Part shown: in pieces, positions 46,261 to 57,270 of the stretch
Layout: the number at the start of each line of letters is the position of its first letter
Position numbering within the stretch: position 1 is the first letter of the stretch
Origin: Madurella fahalii
Lineage: Eukaryota > Ascomycota > Sordariomycetes > Sordariales
NCBI GenBank assembly: GCA_029876055.1
Contig: CM056874.1
Span: 7,316,001-7,380,000, forward strand
Length of the DNA: 64,000 nt
Reading direction: 5' to 3'
Notes under the pieces: model-generated
What the model was told of the DNA's origin: nothing
What the model saw: only the letters and a program-made list of their open reading frames with translations
Database searches by the model: none
Translations under genes and position numbers: made by a program

Positions 46261-48801
46261 TGTGAACCCCGATGTTGCGACACCTCAAAATAATAGCGTG
46301 CGGTCAGCCGACCTCTCTATGTGACGATCGAGTTCGGAATTTAAGTCTATGGGCTTAAGGTTCCCAGCCAGAGCCTGCGTTGGCAGCAGCTGCGTCCGCG
46401 GTTATGCAACGCGCGGGCCGGCCGGTGGACGATACTGGTTGGAAGTGATAGGTTGAGAGCGGGAACAAACCGACAAGGAACACGCAGAAATGGCTTGCAG
46501 AGGGGAGCGGCGGGAGGCGGGACACCGCCAGACCGGCAGCCATTCCCCTGCCGGGCGGGGCCGAGACAGGGCATTTCCCAGCCAATCCAGGAAGCGCGGC
46601 GCTGAAGACGGGATGCTGCCACCAGGTCTTATGAAACGGCATACAGCTGCGACGTGATAAACACTACCCCGTTTGTTCTGCTGTGACTATTGCATCCCAG
46701 CCAGCCCGGTAGCTGCATGACCCTGCTCAGGACACCTTCCGACAAGGATTGACCAAACACGCTGCGTAGGGTTTGCCCAAAGGACCGGGCAGCTGCGAGC
46801 ATGGGTTCTGGTTGTTTGTCTGCGGGAGCATGCGGCTCCGCGTTTGACAGGAGCCCTTCCAGGTGTTCGGAGGGTACCGAATAACTTACCAGTTGACCAT
46901 TGAAACTTGACATTGAAACCGGGCACATTGAGCACCGTAACTCTTGAAATACGATACGACCTTCTAAGGTCGTCTTACAGTATCAACCAGGGACTGTGTC
47001 TCACGACGGAACGTGATTGGAATTATCTCGGCAAGCAGTTATTCACTTCATGTCGGACAAGACACGAACAGCTCATCTGCGGTACCCACGTGGGACTTGA
47101 ATTGGTGGTCCGGAATCGCGGGCTGCGATGCGCGGACCCATTTCACGGGCGGCGGTGCTGGCGACATGGAACCTTCGCGGAGGGCACTCAATCAAAGCGA
47201 AGTGGAGCTCGGCAGGAGGGAAGTATGCTCGGCAACATCGTGACAAAGATGCGATATTTTCTGGAAATACGACGTTGATGCGAGTTGTCTTTGATCTTGC
47301 TCTCTCAGCCCGCACTTAGAAGGGCCGAGTTCAACTGCCAATATCGACAATAACCGCTGTCCGGTTTTTGCTGGTTGCTAATCGATGTTGGAGGGTTAGG
47401 CACTGGCCAGCATGCGCTGGGTACCAAATTGGTGATAATATGGGCCCTCCCTTGCTTTATCTCGCAGAGATATGCTTTCAATGAAAGTTCTCTTTGCGGT
47501 GGCTCGACGAAATATTGAAGCGCCTCAGCCCCCAAATCAGCCGCGTCAAATTTCCCGGTTGATGGTCAGTGGATCGTGGGTGATGAAGGCGAGCCATCAT
47601 CTGTTTTTAGTTCCCGTTGGGCTGAGCCCATTAGCTCTTCGGATTTCACACCTACAGGGTTCTCCTGGGTTCTGGGCAAAGACCTAAAGTAAGAGTGGCA
47701 CCCTGTTAGCGCCCGATGTATCCCACCATGTCCTCCTTGTCGACGCCCGGCTCAGAAGGGGGAGGCTTGGGCAGTAACAAAAGACGTTAGAATCAGACTC
47801 CTTCCAACTACAATTTGTTTGAGGGCCTGGACGCATCCATAAGATACAGCAGTCTTAATCTACATACTCGCTAATTGAAAGAGGCGATCAAAGTCCGAGG
47901 GTTACACTCTGAACGCATCGTCCGTCACAGCTGCTCTGTTGCTTGGGAGGCTTCAACAGGATGAAGCGGATCGGTCTACAATTTTGTTTTTTTTTTTGAA
48001 GGCCGAAACCCGTTTGCAAAATAGTTTTTGGAGCGCGGAATCACGCATGGCACAGTGTCATCTATGATGTTTGAAGGGATGCTCCTACTGCAGCGCCGTC
48101 GTAATGGATTCGGGCTGTTGGTTCATGTGCCGCGAGGGCCAGGAGCTAGTTTCTCTATGACGCCACTCCAGAGCTGATCCTTGCTCGGCAAGGAGGGGTT
48201 CTGAGGTACCTGCTGCACTAACATATTCACCCCTCGACCTCTGACGATCGGTGAACGACGATAAAAAGCATCCAAGACCCGGGGCACCTTCTTGGCCTGT
48301 CGACCGCTTGTTTCCCCCTCTCGTCGTCCTTCTTTTCCTTCTTCCTATCTAACCTCGCCCTCTCCCGTCCAATTGTCCTGCCACACTGGGCACATACGAG
48401 ACAGGTGCACACCTACATCCACACTGTCAAGAAGGTGAGCACCGCCAAGCCGTCTAGAGCTTCCTTCCCCTCCAACACCGGGACCCCGCACCCAGAGAGC
48501 TCTCGCCGTATGATTGCTGCGTTAGCAGTTCCACTGCACGCAAGACGGTTAATCCAGGTCGAACCCGCTTGTGCCCAAAGGCCTCCAAGCAGCTCTCATT
48601 ACGTCAATCGGCTAATTTTGTCTCGAAAAGCAGCGCTATCCACGGCTCTCGAGCTTCCCTCTCATCTCTCACCACCCCGTCTAAACTCGGTTTTACAAAC
48701 AACGCCAAAGTCGATCTTGGAGCTCGCCGTTCCTCCCTGAACCCTAGTCAGCGACTAATCCAGCGCTTCTGAGAACACAGCCAACAAAAACATTCGGCAA
48801 A
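46261..48801. other. 2.5-kb intergenic region between the DUF3605 and UGPase genes
   Basis: A divergent promoter region. Its last ~600 nt are CT-rich (48290-48370) and probably the UGPase leader. An upstream ORF starts at ATG 48510 and runs 77 codons to 48740. A possible 5' UTR intron (GTGAGC at ~48434 to ACACAG at ~48780) would remove it. A poly-T run lies at ~47986. ORFs further left show no recognisable family. Confidence 0.5.
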
Positions 48802-50971
48802 ATGGCATCCCAGGCGATTAGGAGTGCCCTTCCCTCTCACCTCAAGCCGTCCAACAACGGCGACGAGGCCGAGTTCGCCAAGAGACATCATGGCAAGACA
48901 AGGTCACACATGGTGAGTCTCATATTCCAAAATTGCTCTTCAGACATGTTTCCTCGGAGACTGCGGCGAACCCTGTTGCCCGCTCCAAGCCTGGCAAGGG
49001 GCAGCTGAGGAAGGGAGAGGGGCTGAGCTAGCGTCATTGGGGCACGTCCGACGTGGCTGGATGACTTGCATTGCATGTCTGTCACGAGGACGTTGAGGGA
49101 TCCGTCAACTGGGAATATAACACCAGAAGCCCCTTGTGCTGAAGGGGGTAATCCAACGAAGGGGACGCGAGATATCTAGTCTGGGCATGTTCAGGCGCTG
49201 AGTTCCTCATCCGCCACGGAGCTGGATCGCGCCACATGCTTGCTTAGATAAGACTGCCCGGCCGGCGCTAGATATGCCCAAGAGACGGAAAGGCTACGTC
49301 CAGGATGCGGTGGCGGATGTCGATACTGATTTTCCCTTTTCTCTTCAATTTGGGGGCAATGACGTCAGACTAACCGAGAATCGCTCTAGGCCTTTGAGAA
49401 CACATCAACCAACATCGCGGCCGCCCAGATGCGCAATGCACTCACCAACCTGGCCGAGACGGTGAAGGATCCCGAGCAGAAGAAGGCAAGTTGCCATCGA
49501 CGCCCCATGGGGCCCACACACCGAGTCTAACGAGCCAAATAGCTGTTCGAGACGGAGATGGACAACTTCTTCTCGCTCTTCCGCCGCTATCTGAACGACA
49601 AGGCCAAGGGCAATGAAGTGTAAGTGTTTCGCTTTGCACGGCCGATGCTCGGTAACAACGCTGACGAACTTGTCTGTTAGCGCGTGGGAACGTATTGCTC
49701 CTCCCGCCGAGGGCCAAGTAGTCGACTATGAGGACCTGGCAAACTCGGAGTCTGTCAGCTTCCTCAACAAACTGGCGGTGCTCAAATTGAATGGTGGTCT
49801 TGGTACCTCCATGGGTTGCGTCGGCCCCAAGTCCGTCATCGAAGTCCGCGATGGCATGTCATTCCTCGACATGTCGGTCCGCCAGGTGGAGCATTTGAAC
49901 CGTACCTACGGCTCCAACGTCCCCATTGTTCTCATGAACTCGTTCAACACCGACGAGGACACCGCCGCCATCATCAAGAAGTACGAGGGCCACAACGTGG
50001 ATATCCTCACCTTCAACCAATCCCGGTACCCCAGAATCTACAAGGACTCGCTCCTCCCTGTGCCCAAGTCGTTCGACTCGGCCCTGCACGACTGGTACCC
50101 GCCCGGACACGGTGACGTTTTCGAGTCTCTGTACAACTCGGGCATCCTCGATAAGCTGCTCGCCCGGGGCATCGAGATCATCTTCCTGTCCAACGCCGAC
50201 AACCTTGGCGCAGTCGTGGACCTTCGCATTCTGCAGCACATGGTCAAGAGCGAGGCCGAGTATATCATGGAGTTGACCAACAAGACCAAGGCCGATGTTA
50301 AGGGCGGCACCATTATCGACTACGAGGGCAGCGTGCGCCTGCTCGAAATTGCCCAGGTCCCCAAGGAGCACGTCAATGAGTTCAAGTCGATCAAGAAGTT
50401 CAAGTACTTCAACACCAACAACATCTGGATGAACCTCAAGGCCATCAAGCGTGTGGTCGAGAACGATGAGCTCGAGATGGAGATCATCCCCAACGGCAAG
50501 ACCATCCCCGGCGACAAGAAGGGCGAGTCGGATATCAGCATCTTGCAGCTTGAGACGGCCGTGGGTGCCGCCATCAAGCACTTCAAGAACGCTCACGGCG
50601 TCAACGTGCCTCGCCGCCGCTTCCTGCCGGTCAAGACGTGCTCTGACCTCATGCTTGTCAAGTCGGACCTGTACACTGTCAAGCATGGCCAACTCCAAAT
50701 GAGCGCCAGCCGCTTCGGTGATGCGCCTCTTATTAAGCTCGGAAGTGACTTCAAGAAGGTCTCGGATTTCCAGAAGCGCATCCCCAGCATTCCCAAGATC
50801 ATTGAGCTCGACCACTTGACCATCACGGGCGCGGTCAACCTCGGCCGCGGTGTTACCCTCAAGGGGACCGTCATCATTGTCGCGACAGAAGGCCAGACCA
50901 TCGACATCCCGCCAGGGTCCATCCTGGAGAACGTGGTCGTGCAGGGTAGCTTGCGCTTGCTTGAGCATTAA
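48802..50971 (+). CDS. UGP1: UTP-glucose-1-phosphate uridylyltransferase
   Basis: Makes UDP-glucose from UTP and glucose-1-phosphate, for glucan, glycogen, trehalose and glycosylation. Exons: 48802-48912, 49390-49485, 49543-49619, 49681-50971; they sum to 1,575 nt and 524 residues, normal for eukaryotic UGPase. Start ATG has context CAAAATGG. The nucleotide-binding loop [12 protein letters not shown] is at ~128-139. [10 protein letters not shown] and [15 protein letters not shown] (sugar/uridine site) follow. The C-terminus is a left-handed beta-helix ([15 protein letters not shown]). The first intron is long for this window (477 nt). The second starts with GC, not GT. A 411-codon antisense frame over exon 4 is a coding shadow. 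Confidence 0.97.
49486..49542 (+). other. GC-AG intron in UGP1
   Basis: Exon 2 ends CAGAAGAAG and the intron begins GCAAGT, the typical strong context for rare GC donors. The 57-nt intron ends CAAATAG. The join is phase 0 and gives [14 protein letters not shown], continuous in UGPase. No GT within a few bases keeps the frame as well. Confidence 0.85.
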
Positions 50972-51892
50972 GGTGTTCTCTGGGCGTAGCGTTGGGTCTT
51001 GTGTTTTTCTATGCGTGTAAGGAACAGGATCTTTTGTGTGCCGTGCTTGTCGGCCGCAATGCCGCACACTGCCCGGTATATCACGGCCTTGCATGTTTCC
51101 AAGGGGAGAAATAGGAAGGTATTAATAAAGCGGGGTGGAACTGAATCAGCGAGCCACGCAAATGTTCTCTTGGACGGCTAGAGACTGAGGAGGAAGATCT
51201 TCCTTCACTCAGGATTGAACAGCAGAAAAGGGCCACCGCTTGCCATAGACGCGTTTGGTCAAACCTGTCTCAGTAGCCTGGTCTGAGCGAGCATTCATAG
51301 AAGCGATCTGCGAAGTCCTAGTTACGTTTTCATGATCCGGTTCCATCTGCTCGGCACCTGGCAATGGGGTTATATCAATGTTTATAATACTATTAGACCT
51401 TTATATTCTTATTAGACGGTACGACCATATGCTTCCGTCTTAACAGACAGTGGAGACCGGTACTTTGGATGCAACTCAAGTGTTTCCCAGAGATATGCGC
51501 TAGGTGTTGCTGCCACCGCTTAGGTCTAAGCCAATGAGTAATCATAAGAGTTCAGCAGGAACTTAACACTTCAGATTGCGCAAACAAAACAATCATCATC
51601 ATCAATCGCGTTCAGTACTATATATACTCCGACAATAGCCTTCAACTTCATTCCGAACACTAACCAGGCCAGGCCGATCAAAACCAGGGGCAAAACCAAA
51701 CGACGACCAGAATCCTAAGTCCTGCCTTAACCCCCCCGACGAAACCAACCATACATCTCCCAACATCTGCCCTTTCCCATTGTTGTATAGACCAATTCAT
51801 GGACCCGATTTCGCTCCGTAACGAATGCTACATCATACTTCTGCTTCCTTCCATCCTCCTTCCGGTTTCTTGGGTGGGATATAGTAGTTGCT
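50972..51892. other. convergent 3' region of UGP1 and the ING gene
   Basis: About 0.9 kb. It holds both 3' UTRs and an AT-richer patch at 51360-51420. I see no additional gene. Confidence 0.55.
51124..51129 (+). terminator. AATAAA polyadenylation signal candidate for UGP1
   Basis: Perfect AATAAA 153 nt after the UGP1 stop codon. Position and sequence fit a poly(A) positioning element; nothing else supports it. Confidence 0.45.
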
Positions 51893-53581
51893 TCAAGATC
51901 CAGCACTCCCACCACCACCGCCGCCGCCGCCGCCGCCATTCCCACCTCCCCCGCCCCCACTCCCCCCCTTCTTCTGCTGCACCCCCAGACTCTTACTACA
52001 GTCCGGGCAGTACCACGTGCCGTTGGGCTCGCTCTTGAGCCCGACGCAGCCCCAGTGGAACCACTCGTACGGGCAGTCGTCATTGTCGCACGCAACCATA
52101 TTGCCGAAGCTGACGTTCTGACACGAGCAGTACTTGCGGTCGTCGCCCGCCTCCTCATCCTCGTCCACCTCCATAACGTCATTATTATTATTGTTGTTGT
52201 TGTTGTGGTTGTTGCTGCTGCTGTTGCCGTTACCGTTGCCGTGGGCAGAAGGAGAAGAAGCATTGTGGTTGCTGTCGAGGCTGTCCAGCCGGCGGTGGTG
52301 ATGGTTATGTGGCGGGCCGGAGCCGCCGCCGCCGCCGCCACTGCCGCTGCCAGTGTGGGGTCCGCCGCTGGACCCGCCGGTGCCGTCGGCAAACGAGGTC
52401 GAGGAGGAGGGCTCGTGGATGCTGCTGCCGCCGCCTTCTCTGGCGCCACCGCCTGATGCTGAGGCGCCCGACGCGCCAAAAGCGGCTTGGTTGGAGGAGG
52501 ATCGGGAGATTGCGGCCGGGGTGCCGCGCCCGCCAGTGGTGCGCGCGTCGCTGTCATCGTCGCTGCCTGTTTCAGCTTCCGATAGCTCGCTGTCGGCGGT
52601 AGAGGAGGGCGAATTCCTGGCGGCACGCTTGACCCGCGACAGGCCGGACTTGTTAGATCCGCCGCCTGCGGCCGGGGTGCCCTTTTTGCGGCCCGCGGTG
52701 CTTGACGGGGTTCCGGCCTTGCGACCGGCGCCGAAACCGGACGCCTTGGATGTCGCACGCGGGCCGGCGCTACCGGCGCGCTGGACGCCGGTAGCGGTTT
52801 GGTGACCTTTTGGCGTGCCTGGCCCGAGGGAGGAGTGCCGTGCTAATCCGCTTAATGTTGTCGGGAGGCTGCCTAAACCGCTGTTTGAGCGGGGGCCACG
52901 CTTGGGTGGGCCCGCGGAGCTCTCGCGCGCCTGCCGGCTCATGATCATGCTCGCCGCCGGAGTGGCTGGTGCGGACGCTGAGCCGTGGTGTTGTGCCTGG
53001 GCATTTCGGACCTGGACGTTCGCTACGCGCACTTGCGAGGCGCCGTTCGTGGTGCCGTTGAGGGTGGCGGTAGGGTTGGTAGTATTCGCGCCTCGGAGGC
53101 CAGTGGTGCCGTTCGTGCCGTTGGGGGCGCTCGGCCGCAGAAGAGAGGGCAGCTCGTCGGGATCGGTGAAGCCTGGCTCGCCACGGTCGTAGAGCATCTT
53201 GATCTGCATGTCGAGCTGGCGGATATGCTTGTCCATGGTCTGCTGCAGCTTCTGGGTGAGAGCAATCTTTTCATTGGAGAGTTGTTCGGCCTGGGCATAA
53301 TTCTTTCGGATCGTCGCCCGGTACTCGGCCTCCTTAGGGTTCACATGGTGGCTCCCATTTGTCTTGATCCATTTCTGTATACGCCCGTCACGGTCCTCAA
53401 TCTCTCTGATCAGCTTGTCGTACTGACGGTCCTTGTCGGCGATTTCGTCTTGCAGGAAACGGAGCTCTTCGGGAAGGTTCTGGGTCCTGTTGATCCACTC
53501 GTCGAGGATCAGTGCCGGGTCAAGCGACTCGACAGGCGGCATCTTCCTGACGAAGTCGATGGATAGATCGTCTCTAGGCAT
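51893..53581 (-). CDS. ING-family PHD-finger chromatin protein (Yng2/Pho23 type)
   Basis: Nuclear subunit of a histone acetyltransferase (NuA4-like) or deacetylase (Rpd3L-like) complex that reads H3K4 methylation. Single exon; the first in-frame ATG is 53581 ([16 protein letters not shown]), giving 562 residues. The ING N-terminal helical domain is ~1-125 ([20 protein letters not shown], then [16 protein letters not shown]). A long disordered middle has Thr/Asn, Ser/Ala and Gly runs and a poly-Asn tract near 460. The C4HC3 PHD finger is ~484-528: [30 protein letters not shown], then WYCPDC. After it comes a Gly-rich tail (~20 Gly) rather than the basic tail of animal ING1/2. Which complex it joins cannot be told from sequence alone. 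It is divergent from the Hos2-type HDAC gene. Confidence 0.9.
   Translation of the reverse strand: MPRDDLSIDFVRKMPPVESLDPALILDEWINRTQNLPEELRFLQDEIADKDRQYDKLIREIEDRDGRIQKWIKTNGSHHVNPKEAEYRATIRKNYAQAEQLSNEKIALTQKLQQTMDKHIRQLDMQIKMLYDRGEPGFTDPDELPSLLRPSAPNGTNGTTGLRGANTTNPTATLNGTTNGASQVRVANVQVRNAQAQHHGSASAPATPAASMIMSRQARESSAGPPKRGPRSNSGLGSLPTTLSGLARHSSLGPGTPKGHQTATGVQRAGSAGPRATSKASGFGAGRKAGTPSSTAGRKKGTPAAGGGSNKSGLSRVKRAARNSPSSTADSELSEAETGSDDDSDARTTGGRGTPAAISRSSSNQAAFGASGASASGGGAREGGGSSIHEPSSSTSFADGTGGSSGGPHTGSGSGGGGGGSGPPHNHHHRRLDSLDSNHNASSPSAHGNGNGNSSSNNHNNNNNNNNDVMEVDEDEEAGDDRKYCSCQNVSFGNMVACDNDDCPYEWFHWGCVGLKSEPNGTWYCPDCSKSLGVQQKKGGSGGGGGGNGGGGGGGGGGSAGS
51898..51960 (-). repeat. coding GGN repeat (poly-Gly tail of the ING protein)
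   Basis: CCACCACCACCGCCGCCGCC on the plus strand encodes the Gly-rich C-terminus. It is a trinucleotide microsatellite just before the stop codon, so copy-number changes only alter tail length. Confidence 0.75.
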
Positions 53582-54670
53582 GGCTGTTAACCCGACCGCG
53601 CCACGCGTTTGGCCCCGCGTTGCATCAAAGTCAACAATCTGAAGCTTGGGGAAAGAGATGACCCGCTCCCGAAGCGGGAGCACTCGGACGCAGAGTGTCA
53701 ACTAGAACGAGCGCCAGAGCTAGAACAGGCCGGCCGCTGACTGTATGTAAAGGAGAAGAAGCGCCGTTTTCGACTGAAATCGACGGAGAGAGGGCACGAG
53801 AGCGTTAGGTGGAACGAAGCCAAGATGCGAATGACGCAGTGTTGGCCCGGTGCTCTCGCAGTACAGTACAACACCCAGCGGGAACGCTGATCACGGGAGA
53901 AGTCCACTGGCTCACCTCACAAACAATGGAAATTTTTCATCTGCGATGAAAAACAATCCACAGTAGGTTGGCCCTACCCCTGTCGCTCCGGGAGTGGGCG
54001 CAAAAACTCTTGTAGTGCAGGTGGTTCGAGCCGGGAAGGACGAGGCGGGATTCCCGGTCGTGTGGGGAGCAAAGGCAAGAATCAAGTGCTTTTGCGCCGA
54101 ACTGGCGTTCCGACAGTGGAGGAGGCTCGGTCGCGCCCCCCAGCCAATGAATATACACCACAATTAATCGGCCGTCCTGGACTTGTAGTGTACGTATACT
54201 ACATAAGGGTCCAGGGCTCACACTTGCCGGAAGTGGGCATTGTAATGCACTGCGCTAAGCCAGACATGGACTAGCGACCCCAAATTGCAAGGGTGGTCGC
54301 CACAACCACGATTGGATGATCGGGATTCCTCTCGCCATCCGAGATGGACTTCGAGACCCGCCAACGTCGATTCCATGATCTGAGAAACTGAGCCTGGACG
54401 GTGATGACGGTAACAATATCTCTCTGAATATTGACGTATGGATTATCGATTACGTCCCGGACCATCAGCAGAGATCAGATCAGCTCCACGCGGCGCAAAT
54501 TCAACTTGGGTGCGCCACGGCTACAGGATCACGAAGTACCATCCGGGATCTTCAACCAACAGCTTACACGGAAGCGTTTCACGGGAGCACAAGTCGCCGG
54601 GCAGATTGCCTTGCTTTGAAGAAGCGACCTTCGTTCTTGTCTAGTATTTCACAAATCGTGGCGCGGCGCG
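53582..54670. other. shared promoter region of the ING and Hos2-type genes
   Basis: About 1.1 kb between divergent starts, the only space for both promoters and 5' UTRs. No other gene is recognised. Confidence 0.55.
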
Positions 54671-56161
54671 ATGGACGCTGCCGCCTACCGCTACAGGCCG
54701 CCAAGGCCAAACTACCTCCCGCACATGATGGACGTCGATGAGCCCATCGTGGAGGAGTACAACATCCCGATGGGCAAGGCCGACGATCGTGAAAATGCCA
54801 TCTTCTTTAACAAAATGAAGTTTGCCGCGCAGGAGTACGGCATCGTCCGGCCCAAGGGTTACAATGTCTCGTACCACGCCGCCCCGGAGATGGAGAAGCA
54901 CCACTTCGGCCAGACACACCCCATGAAGCCATGGCGCCTGACGCTGACCAAGAGCCTGGTCACGTCTTATGGCATGCCCTTTGCCATGGATAACTACTTG
55001 ACGCGTGAGGCCACGTACGAGGAGCTCAATGCTTTCCATTCCAACGACTACCTCGACTACCTGGCAACCGCAGAGCCCGAGGACCAGCCCCGGGACATTG
55101 AGAACCCCGACAAGGAGGTCAAGTTCAACCTTGGCGGGAGCGATTGCCCGCTATTCCACGGGCTCTACAACTACTGCTCCATGTCGGCGGGCTGCTCGCT
55201 GGACGCCGCGCGCAAGATCTGCAGCAAGCAGTCCGACATCGCCATCGCCTGGGCGGGCGGGCTACATCACGCAAAAAAGTCGGAGGCGTCGGGCTTTTGC
55301 TACATCAACGATATTGTGCTCGCCATCCTACAGCTCCTACGCCTTTACCCACGTGTACTATACATCGACATCGACGTGCACCACGGCGACGGGGTCGAGG
55401 AGGCCTTCTTCTCGACCGACCGCGTCATGACCGTCTCCTTTCACAAGTACCAGCCCGACGTATTCTTCCCAGGCACGGGCGGCCTGGATGACAACGGGCC
55501 TAAGAGCGAGCACAACCCGGGGGCTCACCATGCGATCAACGTGCCCCTCAACGACGGCATTACGGACGAGCAGTATGAAGCGCTATTCAAGAACATCATC
55601 GGCACCATCAACGAGCGGTATCGTCCGTCGGCCATCGCTCTGCAGTGCGGTGCCGACTCGCTGGCAGGTGACCGGCTCGGCCGCTTCAACCTGCGCGTCC
55701 AGGGCCACGGCGCCTGCGTGAGGTACTGCAAGAGCCTCGGCCTGCCCATGATCCTCTTTGGCGGTGGTGGCTACACGCCGCGCAACGTGGCCCGCGCATG
55801 GGCGTACGAAACGTCCATCGCCATCGGCGCCGACACGCGCATCCCCGAGATGATACCCGAGCACGCACCCTGGCGCGAGCACTTCATCCACGACACGCTG
55901 TTCCCGACGCTCGAGCAGAGCATGAACGAGCCGCGCCATAACCGCAACTCGGAGAAGCGTTTGCGCGAGATCGTCGCCCACGTCCACGAGCAGCTGCGTT
56001 TCGTAGAACATGCGCCGAGTGTTCAGAGTCAAATCATACCGCCCAACCTCGGCCCTATCCGGGACGAAGTTGAAGAGCGCCTAAAGGAGGAGAACGACGA
56101 GAAGGACGAGGGGCTAAGAAGGATCCGGGAAGAGGGGGTAGGCGAGGCTATGGAGTATTAA
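54671..56161 (+). CDS. HOS2: class I histone deacetylase, Hos2 type
   Basis: Zn-dependent lysine deacetylase, in yeast the catalytic subunit of the Set3 complex. Single exon, 496 residues, start MDAAAYRY. The Hos2 signature HHFGQTHPMKPWRLTLTK replaces the Rpd3-type GHPMKPHRIRMTH. The catalytic core is intact: H199/H200 in GLHHAKKSEASGFCYIND, zinc ligands D235 and H237 in DIDVHHGDG and D329 in CGADSLAGD, and transition-state Y368 in GGGGYTPRNVAR. The last ~50 residues are charged (EERLKEENDEKDEG). The gene is divergent from an ING-family gene across 1.1 kb. Hos2 versus Rpd3 was judged from the N-terminal signature; an alignment would settle it. Confidence 0.95.
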   Translation: MDAAAYRYRPPRPNYLPHMMDVDEPIVEEYNIPMGKADDRENAIFFNKMKFAAQEYGIVRPKGYNVSYHAAPEMEKHHFGQTHPMKPWRLTLTKSLVTSYGMPFAMDNYLTREATYEELNAFHSNDYLDYLATAEPEDQPRDIENPDKEVKFNLGGSDCPLFHGLYNYCSMSAGCSLDAARKICSKQSDIAIAWAGGLHHAKKSEASGFCYINDIVLAILQLLRLYPRVLYIDIDVHHGDGVEEAFFSTDRVMTVSFHKYQPDVFFPGTGGLDDNGPKSEHNPGAHHAINVPLNDGITDEQYEALFKNIIGTINERYRPSAIALQCGADSLAGDRLGRFNLRVQGHGACVRYCKSLGLPMILFGGGGYTPRNVARAWAYETSIAIGADTRIPEMIPEHAPWREHFIHDTLFPTLEQSMNEPRHNRNSEKRLREIVAHVHEQLRFVEHAPSVQSQIIPPNLGPIRDEVEERLKEENDEKDEGLRRIREEGVGEAMEY

Positions 56162-57270
56162 GCGGTGGGTTACTGATGTCCGGATATAGTGTATGCAATG
56201 AACCTTCGGAGAGGGGCTGGGCATTGCATAAGGTAGGCGTGAACTTGGCTCAGTTAAGGTGTATCAAATGAAAAAAGAACTCAGTTCCTGCAGCGGTCCA
56301 CTTGCTGAGTTGTCGCTCCTAGCAGTAAATAGAAATTTAGGTTGTCGTGATCATATTTTCGTTCTTTTTCCTTTTTTCTTTACCTTTTTCCCCTTCCTTT
56401 CTTTTCCTTTGCCTTTTCCTGCTTCTCGAGATTTCCGTTTCCCATTCGGAGCACGGGCCCGTTGGTAGGGATTCCCGTCCATCTCACAATGGGAATCCGC
56501 ATATCGGAGTGGAGAGCGGGGGCTTTTAAGTGTGCACTAGTGTGGTGGGCGGGACAAGCCTCGCGTGCAGCATGAGTGGGGTGGCTAAGTTTTTCGGACG
56601 CTAGCAAGTCAGCTGGACTTTCAGAACTGTCACCGATCTAGCTATTGCATCATCAACTATCCCGGCGCCAACCCATAAAGAACCCGAGACTCGTTCTGGC
56701 AGCCTGGGGCTCGCAACAGCGGATAAGCCGGGTCACCCGCTCCAGTAGAGACCATATGCAGAGCAGGGGAGGTTGCCAAAGGCTGGGGATCGTCAAGTGA
56801 CGAGGAGGCAGAGTCTCGCTGCACGATGCGTCAACCCCGCCTGAGAGGCAATGCTCGGCGCCTTGAGCGCTCAAAACTGGGCCGAAGGACAGGAGACTGG
56901 TCTCGGTCTCCCTAATTGCGCAACCTGCACTTTTCCCTTCCTTTGCTACAAGTATCCCGAAGCACCTTCTGCTCTTTTGCTATCAATTGTTCTTCTTCTT
57001 CACCCCAACTGCCGCCCTCTAGGCAGACGCTTTGCTTGGCAACTGCATACCTTGGAGATATCCCAAGCTCCAACTTCCCGACCTTGTTTTCTCCACTGCT
57101 TCACCCACCCACTCACCAGCTCTCCCGGGCGTTGTCTAAAACGACCCCCAGGATCGGCTCGAGTTCGCGATTGGTACCCGGCCCACCAGGGCCCCAAAAT
57201 CCAAACAGACCTCACCTTTCTCAGTCTTGGCCCGTGAACTCTTGATTCTCGCGACCACAGCAAGCCCGCC
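56162..57270. other. intergenic region Hos2 gene to FMP42-like gene
   Basis: About 1.1 kb holding the HDAC 3' UTR and the transporter promoter. A TTTTC-rich pyrimidine stretch lies at 56365-56430. The last ~350 nt are CT-rich and probably the transporter's leader. No other gene is supported. Confidence 0.55.

Noticed and set aside
49859..51094. 411-codon minus-strand ORF over UGP1
   Set aside because: Antisense shadow of a strongly conserved coding exon; no domain and no good start.
52055..52456. Plus-strand Val/Ala-rich ORF opposite the ING gene
   Set aside because: Complement of poly-Asn, Gly and Ser tracts in the ING protein; no independent support.
53990..54060. GGTTCGAGCC near 54020 as a tRNA T-arm
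   Set aside because: No matching acceptor, D or anticodon arms are found at the right spacing on either strand.
54641..55039. Minus-strand 132-codon ORF at the start of the HDAC gene
   Set aside because: Antisense to the well-supported Hos2-type coding sequence.
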